A stretch of 64,000 nt of DNA from Clostridia bacterium (GCA_017407995.1 JAFQVM010000013.1:1-64000), one strand, 5' to 3'. Shown: positions 16,494 to 25,357, counted from the first letter of the stretch. The notes: a model not told the origin generated them from the letters alone. Translations and numbers: made by a program.

Positions 16494-17498
16494 ATGACTG
16501 CTTTTGACAATATCAGACTTGAAAAAGGGCTATATGCTTCAGGTGACTTTACAGGCTCACTTGAAAGAATAGACCCTTCAGAAAACTACTCCGGCACTGC
16601 TCTTGAGGGCCTCGACGCATATCAGCGTCAGCTTAAAAGATTTGACATCAAAGTCAGCGGTGCAGGAAGCGACGTTGTGGACAAGTTCTTTAAGACTTCC
16701 GATTCCGCTGTCCTCTTTCCCGAATACGTATCACGTGCGGTAAAGCAGGGCATGGAGGAGGCTAACGTTCTTCCCAGAATAGTTGCTTCTACAACTGTTA
16801 TCGACTCTCTCGACTACCGTTCAATCGCCTGTGAGCCCACAGAGGATGAGAAAGAACTCAAAGTCGTAGCTGAGGGCGCTTTCATTCCCGAAACTTACAT
16901 AAAGAGCAAGGAAAACCTTGTACGCCTTCACAAGAGAGGTCGTTCTCTCGTCGCTTCTTACGAGGCTGTACGCTTCCAGCGCCTTGACCTTTTCACCGTA
17001 ACTCTTCGTCAGATTGGTGCTTACATCGCTCGCACACAGCTTGCAGATGCTATTGACACCATCATCAACGGTGACGGCAACAACAACTCCGCATCGAATT
17101 CGAATGTTGCTGCAAGCGGCTCTCTTACATACACAGACCTCATTAATTTCTGGAACCTCTTTGACCCCTATGAGCTCAACACCATCATTGCTTCTCCCGC
17201 TGAGATGGTAAAGCTTCTCGGTATTGCTGAGTTCAGAGATGCTGCAGCAGGTCTTGATTTCCACGGCACAGGCGAAATTATCACTCCCATCGGCGCAGAC
17301 CTTATAAAGTCAGCTTCAGTACCCTCAGGTACCCTCATCGGTCTTGACCGCAACTGCGCCCTTGAGATGGTAACAACAGGACCTGTCTCAACTGAATACG
17401 ACAAGCTTATCGACCGTCAGCTTGAGCGTGCCGTTATCAGCTCTACTGCGGGCTTTGCCAAGATTTTTGACTCTGCTTCCCGCACACTCACCGTTTAA
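16494..17498 (+). CDS. Phage major capsid protein (HK97-fold type)
   Basis: 334 residues. The order (protease, small protein, this gene, connectors) and segments such as VLFPEYVSRAVKQGMEE, YEAVRFQRLDLFTVTLRQIGAYIA (read as two pieces) and ITPIGADLIKSASVPSGTLIGLD fit an HK97-like shell protein. Its C-terminal P-domain region is FAKIFDSASRTLTV. No long delta domain is evident; the first 50 residues may be the processed arm. It has a good AAAGGAG site. The frame is intact and codon use matches neighbours. Confidence 0.85.
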   Translation: MTAFDNIRLEKGLYASGDFTGSLERIDPSENYSGTALEGLDAYQRQLKRFDIKVSGAGSDVVDKFFKTSDSAVLFPEYVSRAVKQGMEEANVLPRIVASTTVIDSLDYRSIACEPTEDEKELKVVAEGAFIPETYIKSKENLVRLHKRGRSLVASYEAVRFQRLDLFTVTLRQIGAYIARTQLADAIDTIINGDGNNNSASNSNVAASGSLTYTDLINFWNLFDPYELNTIIASPAEMVKLLGIAEFRDAAAGLDFHGTGEIITPIGADLIKSASVPSGTLIGLDRNCALEMVTTGPVSTEYDKLIDRQLERAVISSTAGFAKIFDSASRTLTV

Positions 17499-17513
17499 TA
17501 ACGGGTGAGCGCC

Positions 17514-17882
17514 ATGATAACACAATGGAATGTTCTGGCGCTGCTCAAACAGCTTACAGACATTGACAGCGCCGATGAACCACAGGCACTGCAAATCTGC
17601 CTTACAGCACTCGAACAAATAAAACACCGTCTGCGTGACGGCGCATCCGAGGACGATATACGCATAGCCTCTGCAGCGGCAGGCATGGCGTTTTATACGC
17701 TTTGCATTCGCCGTACGGTCAACGGCGACGACGTTACAAGCTTTAAGGCAGGCGACATCAGCATCCAAAAGAAAGCTGCAGACACCATGAGCTTTGCACA
17801 AAAAATTTGCAGCGATGCTCTTGCTGCTGCCGCTCCCCTCTTTAAGGACGACGGATTTTTATTCTGCAAGGTGGATGTATGA
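17514..17882 (+). CDS. Head-tail connector (adaptor)-like protein
   Basis: 122 residues, mostly helical, right after the capsid gene, where tailed phages encode the gp15/gp6-type adaptor that docks on the portal. The central stretch ASAAAGMAFYTLCIRRT and FKAGDISIQKKAADTMSFAQ resemble such small adaptors. ATG at 17514 is preferred; GTG at 17505 is possible. The stop overlaps the next start in an ATGA junction. Confidence 0.55.
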   Translation: MITQWNVLALLKQLTDIDSADEPQALQICLTALEQIKHRLRDGASEDDIRIASAAAGMAFYTLCIRRTVNGDDVTSFKAGDISIQKKAADTMSFAQKICSDALAAAAPLFKDDGFLFCKVDV

Positions 17883-18211
17883 ACATAAAACAGGAATTCG
17901 ACCGTTTCGGCAGACCTCTAATCATCGAATTTCCCGACGGCTCACAGTCTCCATCTTTTAACGGCTTTGTACAGCCGCTGAGATACAAAAACAAAATGTA
18001 TCTGTACGGAGTAAACACCGAAATCGGCTACAACAGCCAGGGTTACTATCTCTATATCGGTCCGCCTGAATACGATTTGACTCAAAATGAGGAAGCGCTG
18101 ATTCTCGACGGCGATATAAAATACCAAATTGACCGAGCTGAGAAAATAAAAATCGGAAACGATGTTCTGTATGTTTGGGCTGTCGTGCGTACTGTGGTCG
18201 AAATAACGTAA
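17879..18211 (+). CDS. Head completion (stopper)-like protein
   Basis: 110 residues, predicted beta-rich, coupled by ATGA to the adaptor gene. Size, position and content (FDRFGRPLIIEF, FVQPLRYKNK, a Tyr-rich centre) fit the small stopper protein that closes the portal channel after packaging. I cannot name a family with certainty. A strong hairpin follows before the last gene of the cassette. Confidence 0.5.
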   Translation: MNIKQEFDRFGRPLIIEFPDGSQSPSFNGFVQPLRYKNKMYLYGVNTEIGYNSQGYYLYIGPPEYDLTQNEEALILDGDIKYQIDRAEKIKIGNDVLYVWAVVRTVVEIT

Positions 18212-18220
18212 CAACAAAAA

Positions 18221-18249
18221 TGACCGCAGGGGCTAAGCCTCTGCGGTCA
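18221..18249 (-). terminator. Very strong hairpin inside the capsid cassette
   Basis: TGACCGCAGGGGC pairs with GCCTCTGCGGTCA: 13 bp with one G-U and a TAA loop. On the minus strand it is followed by TTTTTGTTGTT, so it is a terminator for antisense transcription. On the plus (coding) strand it lacks a T-run and may instead slow, process or stabilise the mRNA between the stopper and the last gene. Confidence 0.55.
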
Positions 18250-18268
18250 AACGGTGGTGATTTGAAAA

Positions 18269-19108
18269 ATGAGTAAAATAAGCGTATTGCCCGAAGAAAT
18301 AGCCAATTGGCTATCAGAGCAGGACAGACTCAACGGAATACGGTTTATCACCGAATTCCCGTCCGTAAAAAAAGAAATTCCGCTAAAAAGAGTAACCGTT
18401 GCAGTAGGTATCGCTGAGATGAAAGTGGAGGACAGCTTCACTGAAAACGACGAGGGCGTACTTGTTGAGAACGAATACTGCCGCCTTGCAAACATAAAAA
18501 TAAAGCTCGGCATTCACGTGCCGTACAGCGAAGGCGGCGCCCGTTGTCACGACATACTGACAGATGTTATCGACTGTCTGACTTTCAGCACAGACTTAAA
18601 TGTTGTAGAGTCGGGCTGCGACAACGTCAAGGCAGACAGAGACACGGATGCCTTCGTTCTCGAAGCTTATATTCTTTTACAGGCCGATTTTTGTCCGGCA
18701 GACAGCTCCGGAGTAAACTTCGAGTCCTTTTTAGATAAAGAACTGCTGTGTGGCTCACACATCAGAAACTCCGATATACACGTAACAACGGATGACAAAT
18801 CGCTGTGGAATGCACCGTTTGTCACAGGTTCTTATATCGGCACGGGGGCGACATCACGAAGCATTTCGCTCGGCTTCTCCCCCAGACTGGTTATAGTTTT
18901 AGCCTGCGATATGCCTACGGCAGCCCCAGACTTTTCGGCATCTGAGACGAAGTGTTATATAGCTGTGGGTACAGATTCCGGAAGCTCCATGGGAATTACC
19001 ATTACAAGCTCAGGCTTCAGACTCAGCCAGAGTTCGTCTTACAAATCAAGCTCCATGGCATATAACCAGGCAGGAATATCTTACGCTTACATAGCTTTCA
19101 AAGTATAA
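18269..19108 (+). CDS. Tail-terminator-like protein with C-terminal appendage-type domain
   Basis: 279 residues in two parts. Residues 1 to about 165 look like the neck/tail-terminator proteins that follow stoppers, with a conserved-looking segment HDILTDVIDCLTFSTDLN and EAYILLQADF. Residues about 185-279 are a Gly/Ser-rich beta domain, running from GSYIGTGATSRSISLGFSP to SYAYIAFKV. This resembles small C-terminal modules of phage receptor-binding or appendage proteins. Such a joining on a neck protein is unusual. It is the last cassette gene; no tail tube, tape measure or baseplate gene follows. Both assignments are tentative. Confidence 0.45.
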   Translation: MSKISVLPEEIANWLSEQDRLNGIRFITEFPSVKKEIPLKRVTVAVGIAEMKVEDSFTENDEGVLVENEYCRLANIKIKLGIHVPYSEGGARCHDILTDVIDCLTFSTDLNVVESGCDNVKADRDTDAFVLEAYILLQADFCPADSSGVNFESFLDKELLCGSHIRNSDIHVTTDDKSLWNAPFVTGSYIGTGATSRSISLGFSPRLVIVLACDMPTAAPDFSASETKCYIAVGTDSGSSMGITITSSGFRLSQSSSYKSSSMAYNQAGISYAYIAFKV

Positions 19109-19150
19109 CAACAGCCGAGAAAGAAAAATCTTTCTCGGCTGTTTTCTTTT
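19109..19150 (+). terminator. Terminator of the capsid cassette
   Basis: ACAGCCGAGAAAGA pairs with TCTTTCTCGGCTGT around a short A loop, followed by TTTCTTTTATTTTTT. It begins directly after the last cassette stop and closes the transcription unit. The opposite strand is the 3' end of the SDR gene. Confidence 0.9.
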
Positions 19151-20138
19151 ATTTTTTCTCGTATTCTTTAATCCAATCAACCATATCGCTAAGCGACTGC
19201 TTTGCACCCATCGGATTATATCCAAGCTCCGTCCTCGCCTTTTCTATGCTGAAATTACAGTTTGATAAAAGCTTCTTAAGTGCATATCGTGTATACATCG
19301 GAGTCTGCTTTGTCAAAGCGTAATATACCTCTGCAAGAGGCGCTGCGACCTTTCCGAGCCAAAGCGGAATCTTGATTCCCGGTGCCTTAAATCCGCATAT
19401 GTCCGAAAGAATACAGATGAACTCATCAACAGTAATTGCCTCGTCGGTGAGAATGTAGCCCTCACCTGGACGTCCTTTCTCAGCGGCAGCCATCATACCT
19501 TTTGCAACATCACGTACGTCAACAAAGTTATATTTTCCAAAGGACATCGAAATCGGGAACTTTCCCTTGATAAACAGCCTGACCATCTCTCCTATAGACG
19601 AGACCTTAAAGTCATACGGTCCGCAGCAAGCTCCGGGATATACCGCAATCGTCTCAAGGGTATCCGAGTTGTTGTCAAGCACATAGTTGGTGGCAGTAGC
19701 CTTGGTTTTTGCATATGTACCCTCAACGGCATCAGGGTCGAATCTGTCAAGCTCTCGCATAACCTGATTGTCCGGCAGTGGCGGATAGGCGTCAACGGAA
19801 GAAGCATAAATCAATCTTTTTACACCGCATTTTTTACATGCCTCGACAACATTTTTTGTACCATCGACATTGACCTTCCAGACCATATCCTCGTTGCCCT
19901 TGTTAATCTCAATAACTCCGGCAAGATGGTAAACAACGTCCACACCCTCGAATGCCTTTTCAAGCGACTCAAGGTCCGTTACATCACCGTAGCAGCGCTC
20001 GCAATCAATACCGTCGAACTGGCTGCTGTCCTTTCTGATGAGAATTTTAAAATTTTCGCCGCATGCCTCAAGCTCTTTTACAAGAGCAAAGCCTATATGA
20101 CCTGTAGCTCCCGTAACAAGCGACATTTTTCCGTTCAT
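19149..20138 (-). CDS. NAD-dependent epimerase/dehydratase (extended SDR)
   Basis: 329 residues. Rossmann motif VTGATGHIGFALV at the N-terminus, then the DVVYHLAGV segment, ASSVDAY, and the active-site YAKTKA (Tyr-x3-Lys). It resembles dihydroflavonol-4-reductase/3-beta-HSD type SDRs that act on sugars, sterols or other hydroxy/keto substrates. The substrate cannot be told. The start at 20138 is preferred because AAAGGG lies 9 nt upstream; the ATG at 20147 touches that site. A monocistronic host gene flanking the capsid cassette. Confidence 0.88.
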   Translation of the reverse strand: MNGKMSLVTGATGHIGFALVKELEACGENFKILIRKDSSQFDGIDCERCYGDVTDLESLEKAFEGVDVVYHLAGVIEINKGNEDMVWKVNVDGTKNVVEACKKCGVKRLIYASSVDAYPPLPDNQVMRELDRFDPDAVEGTYAKTKATATNYVLDNNSDTLETIAVYPGACCGPYDFKVSSIGEMVRLFIKGKFPISMSFGKYNFVDVRDVAKGMMAAAEKGRPGEGYILTDEAITVDEFICILSDICGFKAPGIKIPLWLGKVAAPLAEVYYALTKQTPMYTRYALKKLLSNCNFSIEKARTELGYNPMGAKQSLSDMVDWIKEYEKK

Positions 20139-20277
20139 TCTTAACATCCCTTTGTTTTTAATATAATTATATTATAGCATGATTTTTTCAAAAGGAAATT
20201 TTATTTTTGTAATTTTTTTATTAAATAAATATTAAATAAATTTTTATATTTTGCCACATTCCGCACATTTACTGACA

Positions 20278-20306
20278 TTGACTTTTTCGCTGTTTCGATA
20301 TATTAT
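20278..20306 (+). promoter_or_regulatory. Promoter of glpK
   Basis: TTGACT and TATTAT with a 17-bp spacer, 60 bp upstream of the glpK ATG. The surrounding 150 bp is extremely AT-rich, which fits an UP-like region. Confidence 0.6.
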
Positions 20307-20366
20307 TTTTATGTGATATTTTTTACGGAAATCTACTTCTTTATTTTTTTCGAAAGGAATGATACG

Positions 20367-21875
20367 ATGGCAAAATACATACTCGCTCTCGACCAGGGAA
20401 CTACAAGTTCACGTGCTATTGTTTTTGACAAAAGCGGTCAAATCAAAGCTATGGCTCAAAAGGAGTTCGACCAGATATACCCTGCTGCAGGATGGGTTGA
20501 GCATAACCCTATGGAAATTCTGTTCAGCCAGTTTCAGGCTGTAACCTCCGTTTTCTCGTCTGGCGAAGTCTCTGCCGACGAGATTGCCGCTATAGGCATA
20601 ACAAATCAGCGTGAAACTACGATTATGTGGGACAGGACAACAGGCAAACCTGTATACAATGCTATCGTTTGGCAGTGCAGACGTACTGCTGACCTGTGCG
20701 AACAGCTCAAAAAAGACGGTCTGGAGGACTACATAAAAGAGAAAACCGGACTTGTTGTTGATGCATATTTTTCAGGCACAAAAATTAAATGGATTCTCGA
20801 CAATGTACCCGGTGCACGTGCACTCGCCGAAGCTGGCCAGCTTCTTTTCGGTACTGTAGAGACATGGCTCATATGGAACCTTACAGGCGGCAGAGTTCAT
20901 ATAACCGACTACTCCAATGCATCAAGAACCATGCTTTTCGACGTCGATAAGCTCTGTTGGGATGAGAAGCTTTGCAACCATCTCGGCATACCGATGTCTG
21001 TTCTGCCTGAGGTTGTTCCTTCAAGCAAGGTCTACGGCAAGGTTGCAGGCGGCATAATCGGTCTTGAAGCCCTTGAGGGTGTACCGATAAGCGGTGCTAT
21101 CGGAGACCAGCCTGCAGCACTTTTCGGTCAGGCGTGCTTTGAGCCCGGCCAGGCTAAAAACACCTACGGCACAGGCTGCTTCCTGCTGATGAACACAGGT
21201 GAAAAGAGAGTTAAATCAAAGAATAACTTGCTCACAGGCGTTGCATGGGGTATCGGCGACAAGGTTGAGTACGCTATTGAGGGTTCTGCTTTCAACGCCG
21301 GCTCCGTTATCAAGTGGCTGCGTGATGAACTCCATATGATAGACACGGCACGTCGCTGCGACGAACTCGCCGAGAGCGTAGAGGATGCCAACGGCATCTA
21401 CTTCGTACCTGCATTCACAGGTCTCGGTGCTCCTTATTGGGACATGTATGCCAGAGGCTGCATTGTGGGTCTTACCAGAGGTGTAAACCGTGCACATATT
21501 GCACGTTCCGTGCTTGAAGCAATCGCTTTCCAGATGACAGATTTGCTCGAAGCCATGGCTGATGACTCCGGAATTAACTTTACAGAACTCCGAGTCGACG
21601 GCGGCGCAAGCGTCAGCGATATTCTTCTTCAGATTCAGTCAGATATGATAAGAGCTATTGTTGACAGACCAAAGACAGTTGAAACTACCGCTTTGGGCGC
21701 TGCATATCTTGCAGGTCTTGCCGTCGGATACTGGAAAGACAAGGCTGAAATAGCTCAGAACCGTGAGATTGAAAGAACCTTTACTCCCAAGATGGAAAAG
21801 GCTAAAAGAGATAAACTTTACAACGGTTGGAAGCGTGCTGTTGAACGCTCACGTGACTGGGCAGAAAAAGAATAG
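20367..21875 (+). CDS. glpK: Glycerol kinase
   Basis: Phosphorylates glycerol to sn-glycerol-3-phosphate with ATP. 502 residues, the standard length. FGGY-type sugar kinase motifs: the N-terminal phosphate loop [47 protein letters not shown] and the C-terminal [10 protein letters not shown]. The ATG at 20367 follows CGAAAGGA; an upstream in-frame ATG at 20313 lies just after the promoter and lacks a site. A malic enzyme gene follows after 29 bp without a terminator, so both are probably one operon. No glycerol facilitator or GlpP is in the window. Confidence 0.97.
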   Translation: MAKYILALDQGTTSSRAIVFDKSGQIKAMAQKEFDQIYPAAGWVEHNPMEILFSQFQAVTSVFSSGEVSADEIAAIGITNQRETTIMWDRTTGKPVYNAIVWQCRRTADLCEQLKKDGLEDYIKEKTGLVVDAYFSGTKIKWILDNVPGARALAEAGQLLFGTVETWLIWNLTGGRVHITDYSNASRTMLFDVDKLCWDEKLCNHLGIPMSVLPEVVPSSKVYGKVAGGIIGLEALEGVPISGAIGDQPAALFGQACFEPGQAKNTYGTGCFLLMNTGEKRVKSKNNLLTGVAWGIGDKVEYAIEGSAFNAGSVIKWLRDELHMIDTARRCDELAESVEDANGIYFVPAFTGLGAPYWDMYARGCIVGLTRGVNRAHIARSVLEAIAFQMTDLLEAMADDSGINFTELRVDGGASVSDILLQIQSDMIRAIVDRPKTVETTALGAAYLAGLAVGYWKDKAEIAQNREIERTFTPKMEKAKRDKLYNGWKRAVERSRDWAEKE

Positions 21876-21904
21876 AAATCACTTCCGAAAGGATATTCTT
21901 TCAA

Positions 21905-23074
21905 ATGGACTACCTAAGCGAATCACTTAAACTTCACTATAAACTCAAGGGAAAAATCGAAATTAACGCAAGAGCGGGTGTGGGCAACAAGGAGGAGCTT
22001 TCACTCGCCTATACCCCCGGGGTTGCATCAGCTTGTCTTGAAATTCAGAAAGACACTTCAAAGAGCTTTGAGCTTACCAGACGTTGGAATACAGTTGCTG
22101 TCGTAACCGACGGAACTGCTGTTCTGGGTCTTGGTGACATAGGTCCTGAGGCAGGTATGCCGGTTATGGAGGGCAAATGTGTTCTGTTTAAGTCCTTTGC
22201 AGACGTCGATGCAATTCCCCTTTGCATACGCTCAAAAGACGTTGATGACATAGTCAACACCATTGCTCTGCTTGCAGGTTCTTTCGGCGGCGTTAACCTT
22301 GAGGATATCGCAGCTCCACGCTGCTTTGAGATTGAAAGAAAGCTGAAAGAAAAAACGGACATCCCGATTTTTCACGATGACCAGCACGGTACAGCCGTAG
22401 TATGTCTGGCAGCAGTCATAAACGCATTAAAATTCGTGGGCAAGCGCCTTGAGGACTGCACTATAACCTTCAGCGGCGCAGGCGCCGCAGGGTCTGCCAT
22501 AGCCCGACTGTTTCTCTCAATGGGTGTCGGCGATATAATCATGTATGACCGTGAGGGTATCCTCTGTGAGGGAGATGACCTTCCGCCTGCAAAGGCTGAA
22601 ATGGCAGCTTTAACCAACAAATTGCACCGTCGGGGCACGCTCGCCGATGCGATGAAAGGTGCCGATGTTTTCATCGGTGTTTCTGCTCCGGGCATAGTAA
22701 CAAAGGAGATGGTTGCATCTATGGCAGAGAACGCTGTAATGATGCCCATGGCAAACCCCGTTCCCGAAATCATGCCCGACCTTGCAAAAGAAGCAGGGGC
22801 TGCTGTTGTCGGCACGGGACGCAGCGACTTTCCTAATCAGATAAACAATGTTCTCGCTTTCCCAGGCATATTCCGAGGTGCTCTCGATGTCAGGGCAAGT
22901 GACATTAACGAGCAAATGAAAATCGCCGCCGCAAAAGCTATCGCTTCGCTCGTCAGCGACGACGAGCTTTCTGCCGACTATATTCTCCCTGCCGCTTTTG
23001 ATGAGAGAGTTGGTCCCGCCGTTGCTGCCGCAGTTGCACAGGCAGCAAGGGACAGTGGCGTAGCACGCATATAA
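21905..23074 (+). CDS. Malic enzyme (oxaloacetate-decarboxylating malate dehydrogenase)
   Basis: Converts malate to pyruvate and CO2 with NAD(P). 389 residues, the compact bacterial form without a phosphotransacetylase tail. Seen: AYTPGVASACLEI, GTAVLGLGDIGPEAGMPVMEGK, the catalytic HDDQHGTA segment, the FSGAGAAGSAIARL dinucleotide loop and MPMANPVPEI. RBS CGAAAGGA. Downstream of glpK and followed by a bidirectional terminator. Cofactor preference cannot be read reliably. Confidence 0.95.
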   Translation: MDYLSESLKLHYKLKGKIEINARAGVGNKEELSLAYTPGVASACLEIQKDTSKSFELTRRWNTVAVVTDGTAVLGLGDIGPEAGMPVMEGKCVLFKSFADVDAIPLCIRSKDVDDIVNTIALLAGSFGGVNLEDIAAPRCFEIERKLKEKTDIPIFHDDQHGTAVVCLAAVINALKFVGKRLEDCTITFSGAGAAGSAIARLFLSMGVGDIIMYDREGILCEGDDLPPAKAEMAALTNKLHRRGTLADAMKGADVFIGVSAPGIVTKEMVASMAENAVMMPMANPVPEIMPDLAKEAGAAVVGTGRSDFPNQINNVLAFPGIFRGALDVRASDINEQMKIAAAKAIASLVSDDELSADYILPAAFDERVGPAVAAAVAQAARDSGVARI

Positions 23075-23078
23075 AAAA

Positions 23079-23109
23079 AATCAAGGCGCACAAAAGGTGC
23101 GCCTTGATT
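23079..23109. terminator. Bidirectional terminator
   Basis: AATCAAGGCGCAC/GTGCGCCTTGATT with a small A-rich loop, between convergent malic enzyme and XRE genes, with A and T runs on both sides. Confidence 0.88.
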
Positions 23110-23122
23110 AAATAATAAACTT

Positions 23123-23773
23123 TTACTTTTTTGAAATCAGACATTCATCAGATAAATTGAAATTATTCTCTTTACACTGCTCATAGACATATTTTTGCAT
23201 GTGCTCAACAACGGTTTTGACACACTGCGGAGGGTCTTCTGTAACAGTACTCGATGTGTGTTTACAGTTTATGAGATGATATAAGAGTCCGTTCATAATG
23301 TTCTTATAAATATCATTATTTACTGCGTCGATATTAGGCATCCAACTGCGTGGGAAGTTGCCCTTCGCAACCTCAGCCATTATTACACGGTAGATAATCA
23401 GTCCGTACATATGATGAATTTCATCAACCAAATCCCCGTCGTGCTGAGCCGCAAGATATTCTCTAAGATAGCTGGCATTTCTGAACAGCGTCAACGTACA
23501 CATGGCACTGTCACTTTTTATGTCTTCTTTAATTGAGAAATTCCCCGTGAAACCTTGCTTGCTCTCACTGCGACCAAGAAGATAGTCGGTTGTAACATTA
23601 TAGAAATCAGCAGCTTTCATAAGGAAGTCCAGACCGCATTCACGTATACCGTTTTCGTAGTGAGATAACAGTGCCTGCGACACTCCTAATCCCGCAGCCG
23701 CTTCTTTTTGACTCATCTTTTTTTCTTTTCTTAATTTTGATAAATTAGATGAAATTTTCTTTTCCACGACCAT
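23123..23773 (-). CDS. XRE-family transcriptional regulator
   Basis: 216 residues. The HTH_3 domain occupies about 8-65: LSKLRKEKKMSQKEAAAGLG, then SQALLSHYENG as the recognition helix, with the usual closing DYLLGRS. The remaining 150 residues are helical and unassigned, with a few Cys residues (including a CKH and a PPQC segment). The ATG at 23773 is only 1 nt from GAGG; GTG two codons downstream has better spacing. It is divergent from the phosphatase-fold gene and a TATACT dyad lies between them. Confidence 0.85.
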   Translation of the reverse strand: MVVEKKISSNLSKLRKEKKMSQKEAAAGLGVSQALLSHYENGIRECGLDFLMKAADFYNVTTDYLLGRSESKQGFTGNFSIKEDIKSDSAMCTLTLFRNASYLREYLAAQHDGDLVDEIHHMYGLIIYRVIMAEVAKGNFPRSWMPNIDAVNNDIYKNIMNGLLYHLINCKHTSSTVTEDPPQCVKTVVEHMQKYVYEQCKENNFNLSDECLISKK

Positions 23774-23788
23774 ACCTCAAACATAAAT

Positions 23789-23803
23789 TATACTGTGAGT
23801 ATA
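23789..23803. promoter_or_regulatory. Dyad TATACT-GTG-AGTATA, probable XRE operator
   Basis: Perfect 6-bp arms separated by 3 bp, in the divergent region. It overlaps a TATAAT on the minus strand that could serve the XRE gene. Size and place fit autoregulation by the adjacent XRE protein. Binding is inferred. Confidence 0.4.
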
Positions 23804-23876
23804 GATTATATCAGTCTAAAAAGCTGTTTTCAATATGCTTTTTCAACAAAACAACAATTAATTTTTTGGAGGAAAC

Positions 23877-24518
23877 ATGAAAAACTACACCGTATATATA
23901 ATCAGAAACGGCGCAACACAGGAAAATCTTCAAGGAAAATATATCGGTCACACCGACGTTGACCTGAGTGAGGACGGAAAAAAACAGCTTTCGAATATGC
24001 GTGATGAATTTGTTTATCCCCCTGTCGAAGCCGTTATTACAAGTCCGCTAAAACGCTGTACACAGACAGCACAGATACTCTATCCCGACAACAAATATAT
24101 CTGTATCGACTCGCTTATTGAATGTAATTTCGGTGAGTTTGAGGGCAAAAGTGCCGAGGAGCTTCAGGATTATCCTGTATTCCCCCACTGGCTGGCAGGC
24201 GAGCCCGGTGTCGAGCCTCCGTTTGGAGAGAGCAACGAGGCTTTTGCAAAGCGTGTATGCGAAGGATTTGTAAAAATCATCGACGGTCTTATGAAAACAG
24301 GCACGCTGAACACCGCCATAATTACCCACGGCGGCGTTATTATGGCTCTGCTTTCGGCCTTCGGTTTTCCTGAGCTTCCTATGCACGAGTGGCTTACTCC
24401 TAACGGATGCGGCTACACACTCAGAATTGACCCCTCCCTTTGGATGCGCTGCAGAAAGCTTGAAGTTGCATACGAATTCCCCTACGAAAAGAACGACGAA
24501 GAGAAAAACGAAATCTGA
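23877..24518 (+). CDS. Histidine phosphatase-fold protein with substituted catalytic His
   Basis: 213 residues of the phosphoglycerate mutase-like fold. Family members use a phosphohistidine in an RHG motif. Here the motif reads RNG (residues 10-12, codons AGA AAC GGC), so the nucleophile is Asn. The other pocket elements are present: SPLKRCTQTAQ (Arg), ECNFGEFEG (acid) and THGGVI (second His). Relatives include alpha-ribazole phosphatase and mutase-like enzymes. Without the nucleophile it is probably inactive as a phosphatase, or has a different role. RBS TGGAGG. An amidohydrolase gene follows 20 bp downstream. Confidence 0.82.
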   Translation: MKNYTVYIIRNGATQENLQGKYIGHTDVDLSEDGKKQLSNMRDEFVYPPVEAVITSPLKRCTQTAQILYPDNKYICIDSLIECNFGEFEGKSAEELQDYPVFPHWLAGEPGVEPPFGESNEAFAKRVCEGFVKIIDGLMKTGTLNTAIITHGGVIMALLSAFGFPELPMHEWLTPNGCGYTLRIDPSLWMRCRKLEVAYEFPYEKNDEEKNEI

Positions 24519-24538
24519 TTTCAGAGAGGATGAAATAA

Positions 24539-25357
24539 ATGATTTTTGCCAATCACGCTCACGTTTTTCCAAAAGAGATTAAGGAGAGCGGCACTGCCGA
24601 CAAGCTTCTGCGTCTTATGGATGAATGTGAAATTGATAAATGTGTCGCCTTTGCGCCGTTTCAAAGCAGACTCGATGAAGAAAATTTCGGCAAAAACGCA
24701 AATGAGTGGCTTGCCCAAGAGATAAAAAATGAGTCCCGACTGGTCGGCTTCGGAACAATAGATATGGAGGCCGACGATGTACGCTCTGAAGTTCAATTGA
24801 TTGCCGACCTCGGCTTCAAGGGTATAAAGCTTCACCCACCCTATCAGGAGTTTCGTGTCGACGGAGAAAAAGCTTTTGAAGTCTACGACGAGGCACAAAA
24901 GCTCGGACTGTTCCTGTCTTTCCACACAGGCATGCACTGGCACAGGCTGAAAGAAAGCACTCTGCTTATGTACGACGAGGTTGCATGGAACTTTAAAAAT
25001 CTGCGTTTCAGCATGGAGCACGTAGGCGGCTTCAGCTTTTTCCGTGAGGCACTCGCAGTCATGGTCAACAATATGCGTGAGGGTATACAGCCAAGAGTTT
25101 ACGCCGGATGGACAAGCATAGCCGAACCTGATGAGTCTGGCGTGTACGATGCATGGACACTCACAGACGACGACCTGCGCACGATAATTTATCAGACAGG
25201 TATAACTCGCAGTATTTTCGGGCTTGACTTTCCGTACAACGATGTTACAGCCACCAAAAAAAGCATCGAGAGAATTCGCAGGCTCAATATAAGCGATGAA
25301 GCAAAAGATGCCATTCTCGGCAAAAACCTTGCCGAGGCACTCAACATAGATTTTTAA
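24539..25357 (+). CDS. Amidohydrolase-family TIM-barrel metal hydrolase
   Basis: 272 residues. An N-terminal metal-binding HAH near residue 6-8, strand-end residues in GIKLHPPYQEF, FHTGMH and SMEHVGG, and a late GLDFPY Asp give the pattern of the amidohydrolase_2 (decarboxylase/hydrolase) group. Substrate unknown. RBS AGAGAGGATG. Probably co-transcribed with the phosphatase-fold gene, and followed by a strong terminator. Confidence 0.85.
   Translation: MIFANHAHVFPKEIKESGTADKLLRLMDECEIDKCVAFAPFQSRLDEENFGKNANEWLAQEIKNESRLVGFGTIDMEADDVRSEVQLIADLGFKGIKLHPPYQEFRVDGEKAFEVYDEAQKLGLFLSFHTGMHWHRLKESTLLMYDEVAWNFKNLRFSMEHVGGFSFFREALAVMVNNMREGIQPRVYAGWTSIAEPDESGVYDAWTLTDDDLRTIIYQTGITRSIFGLDFPYNDVTATKKSIERIRRLNISDEAKDAILGKNLAEALNIDF

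Noticed and set aside
12000..19160. Attachment-site direct repeats flanking the capsid cassette
   Set aside because: Only trivial A/T-rich matches such as AAAAATCT are shared between the two edges; no convincing repeat or tRNA target was found.
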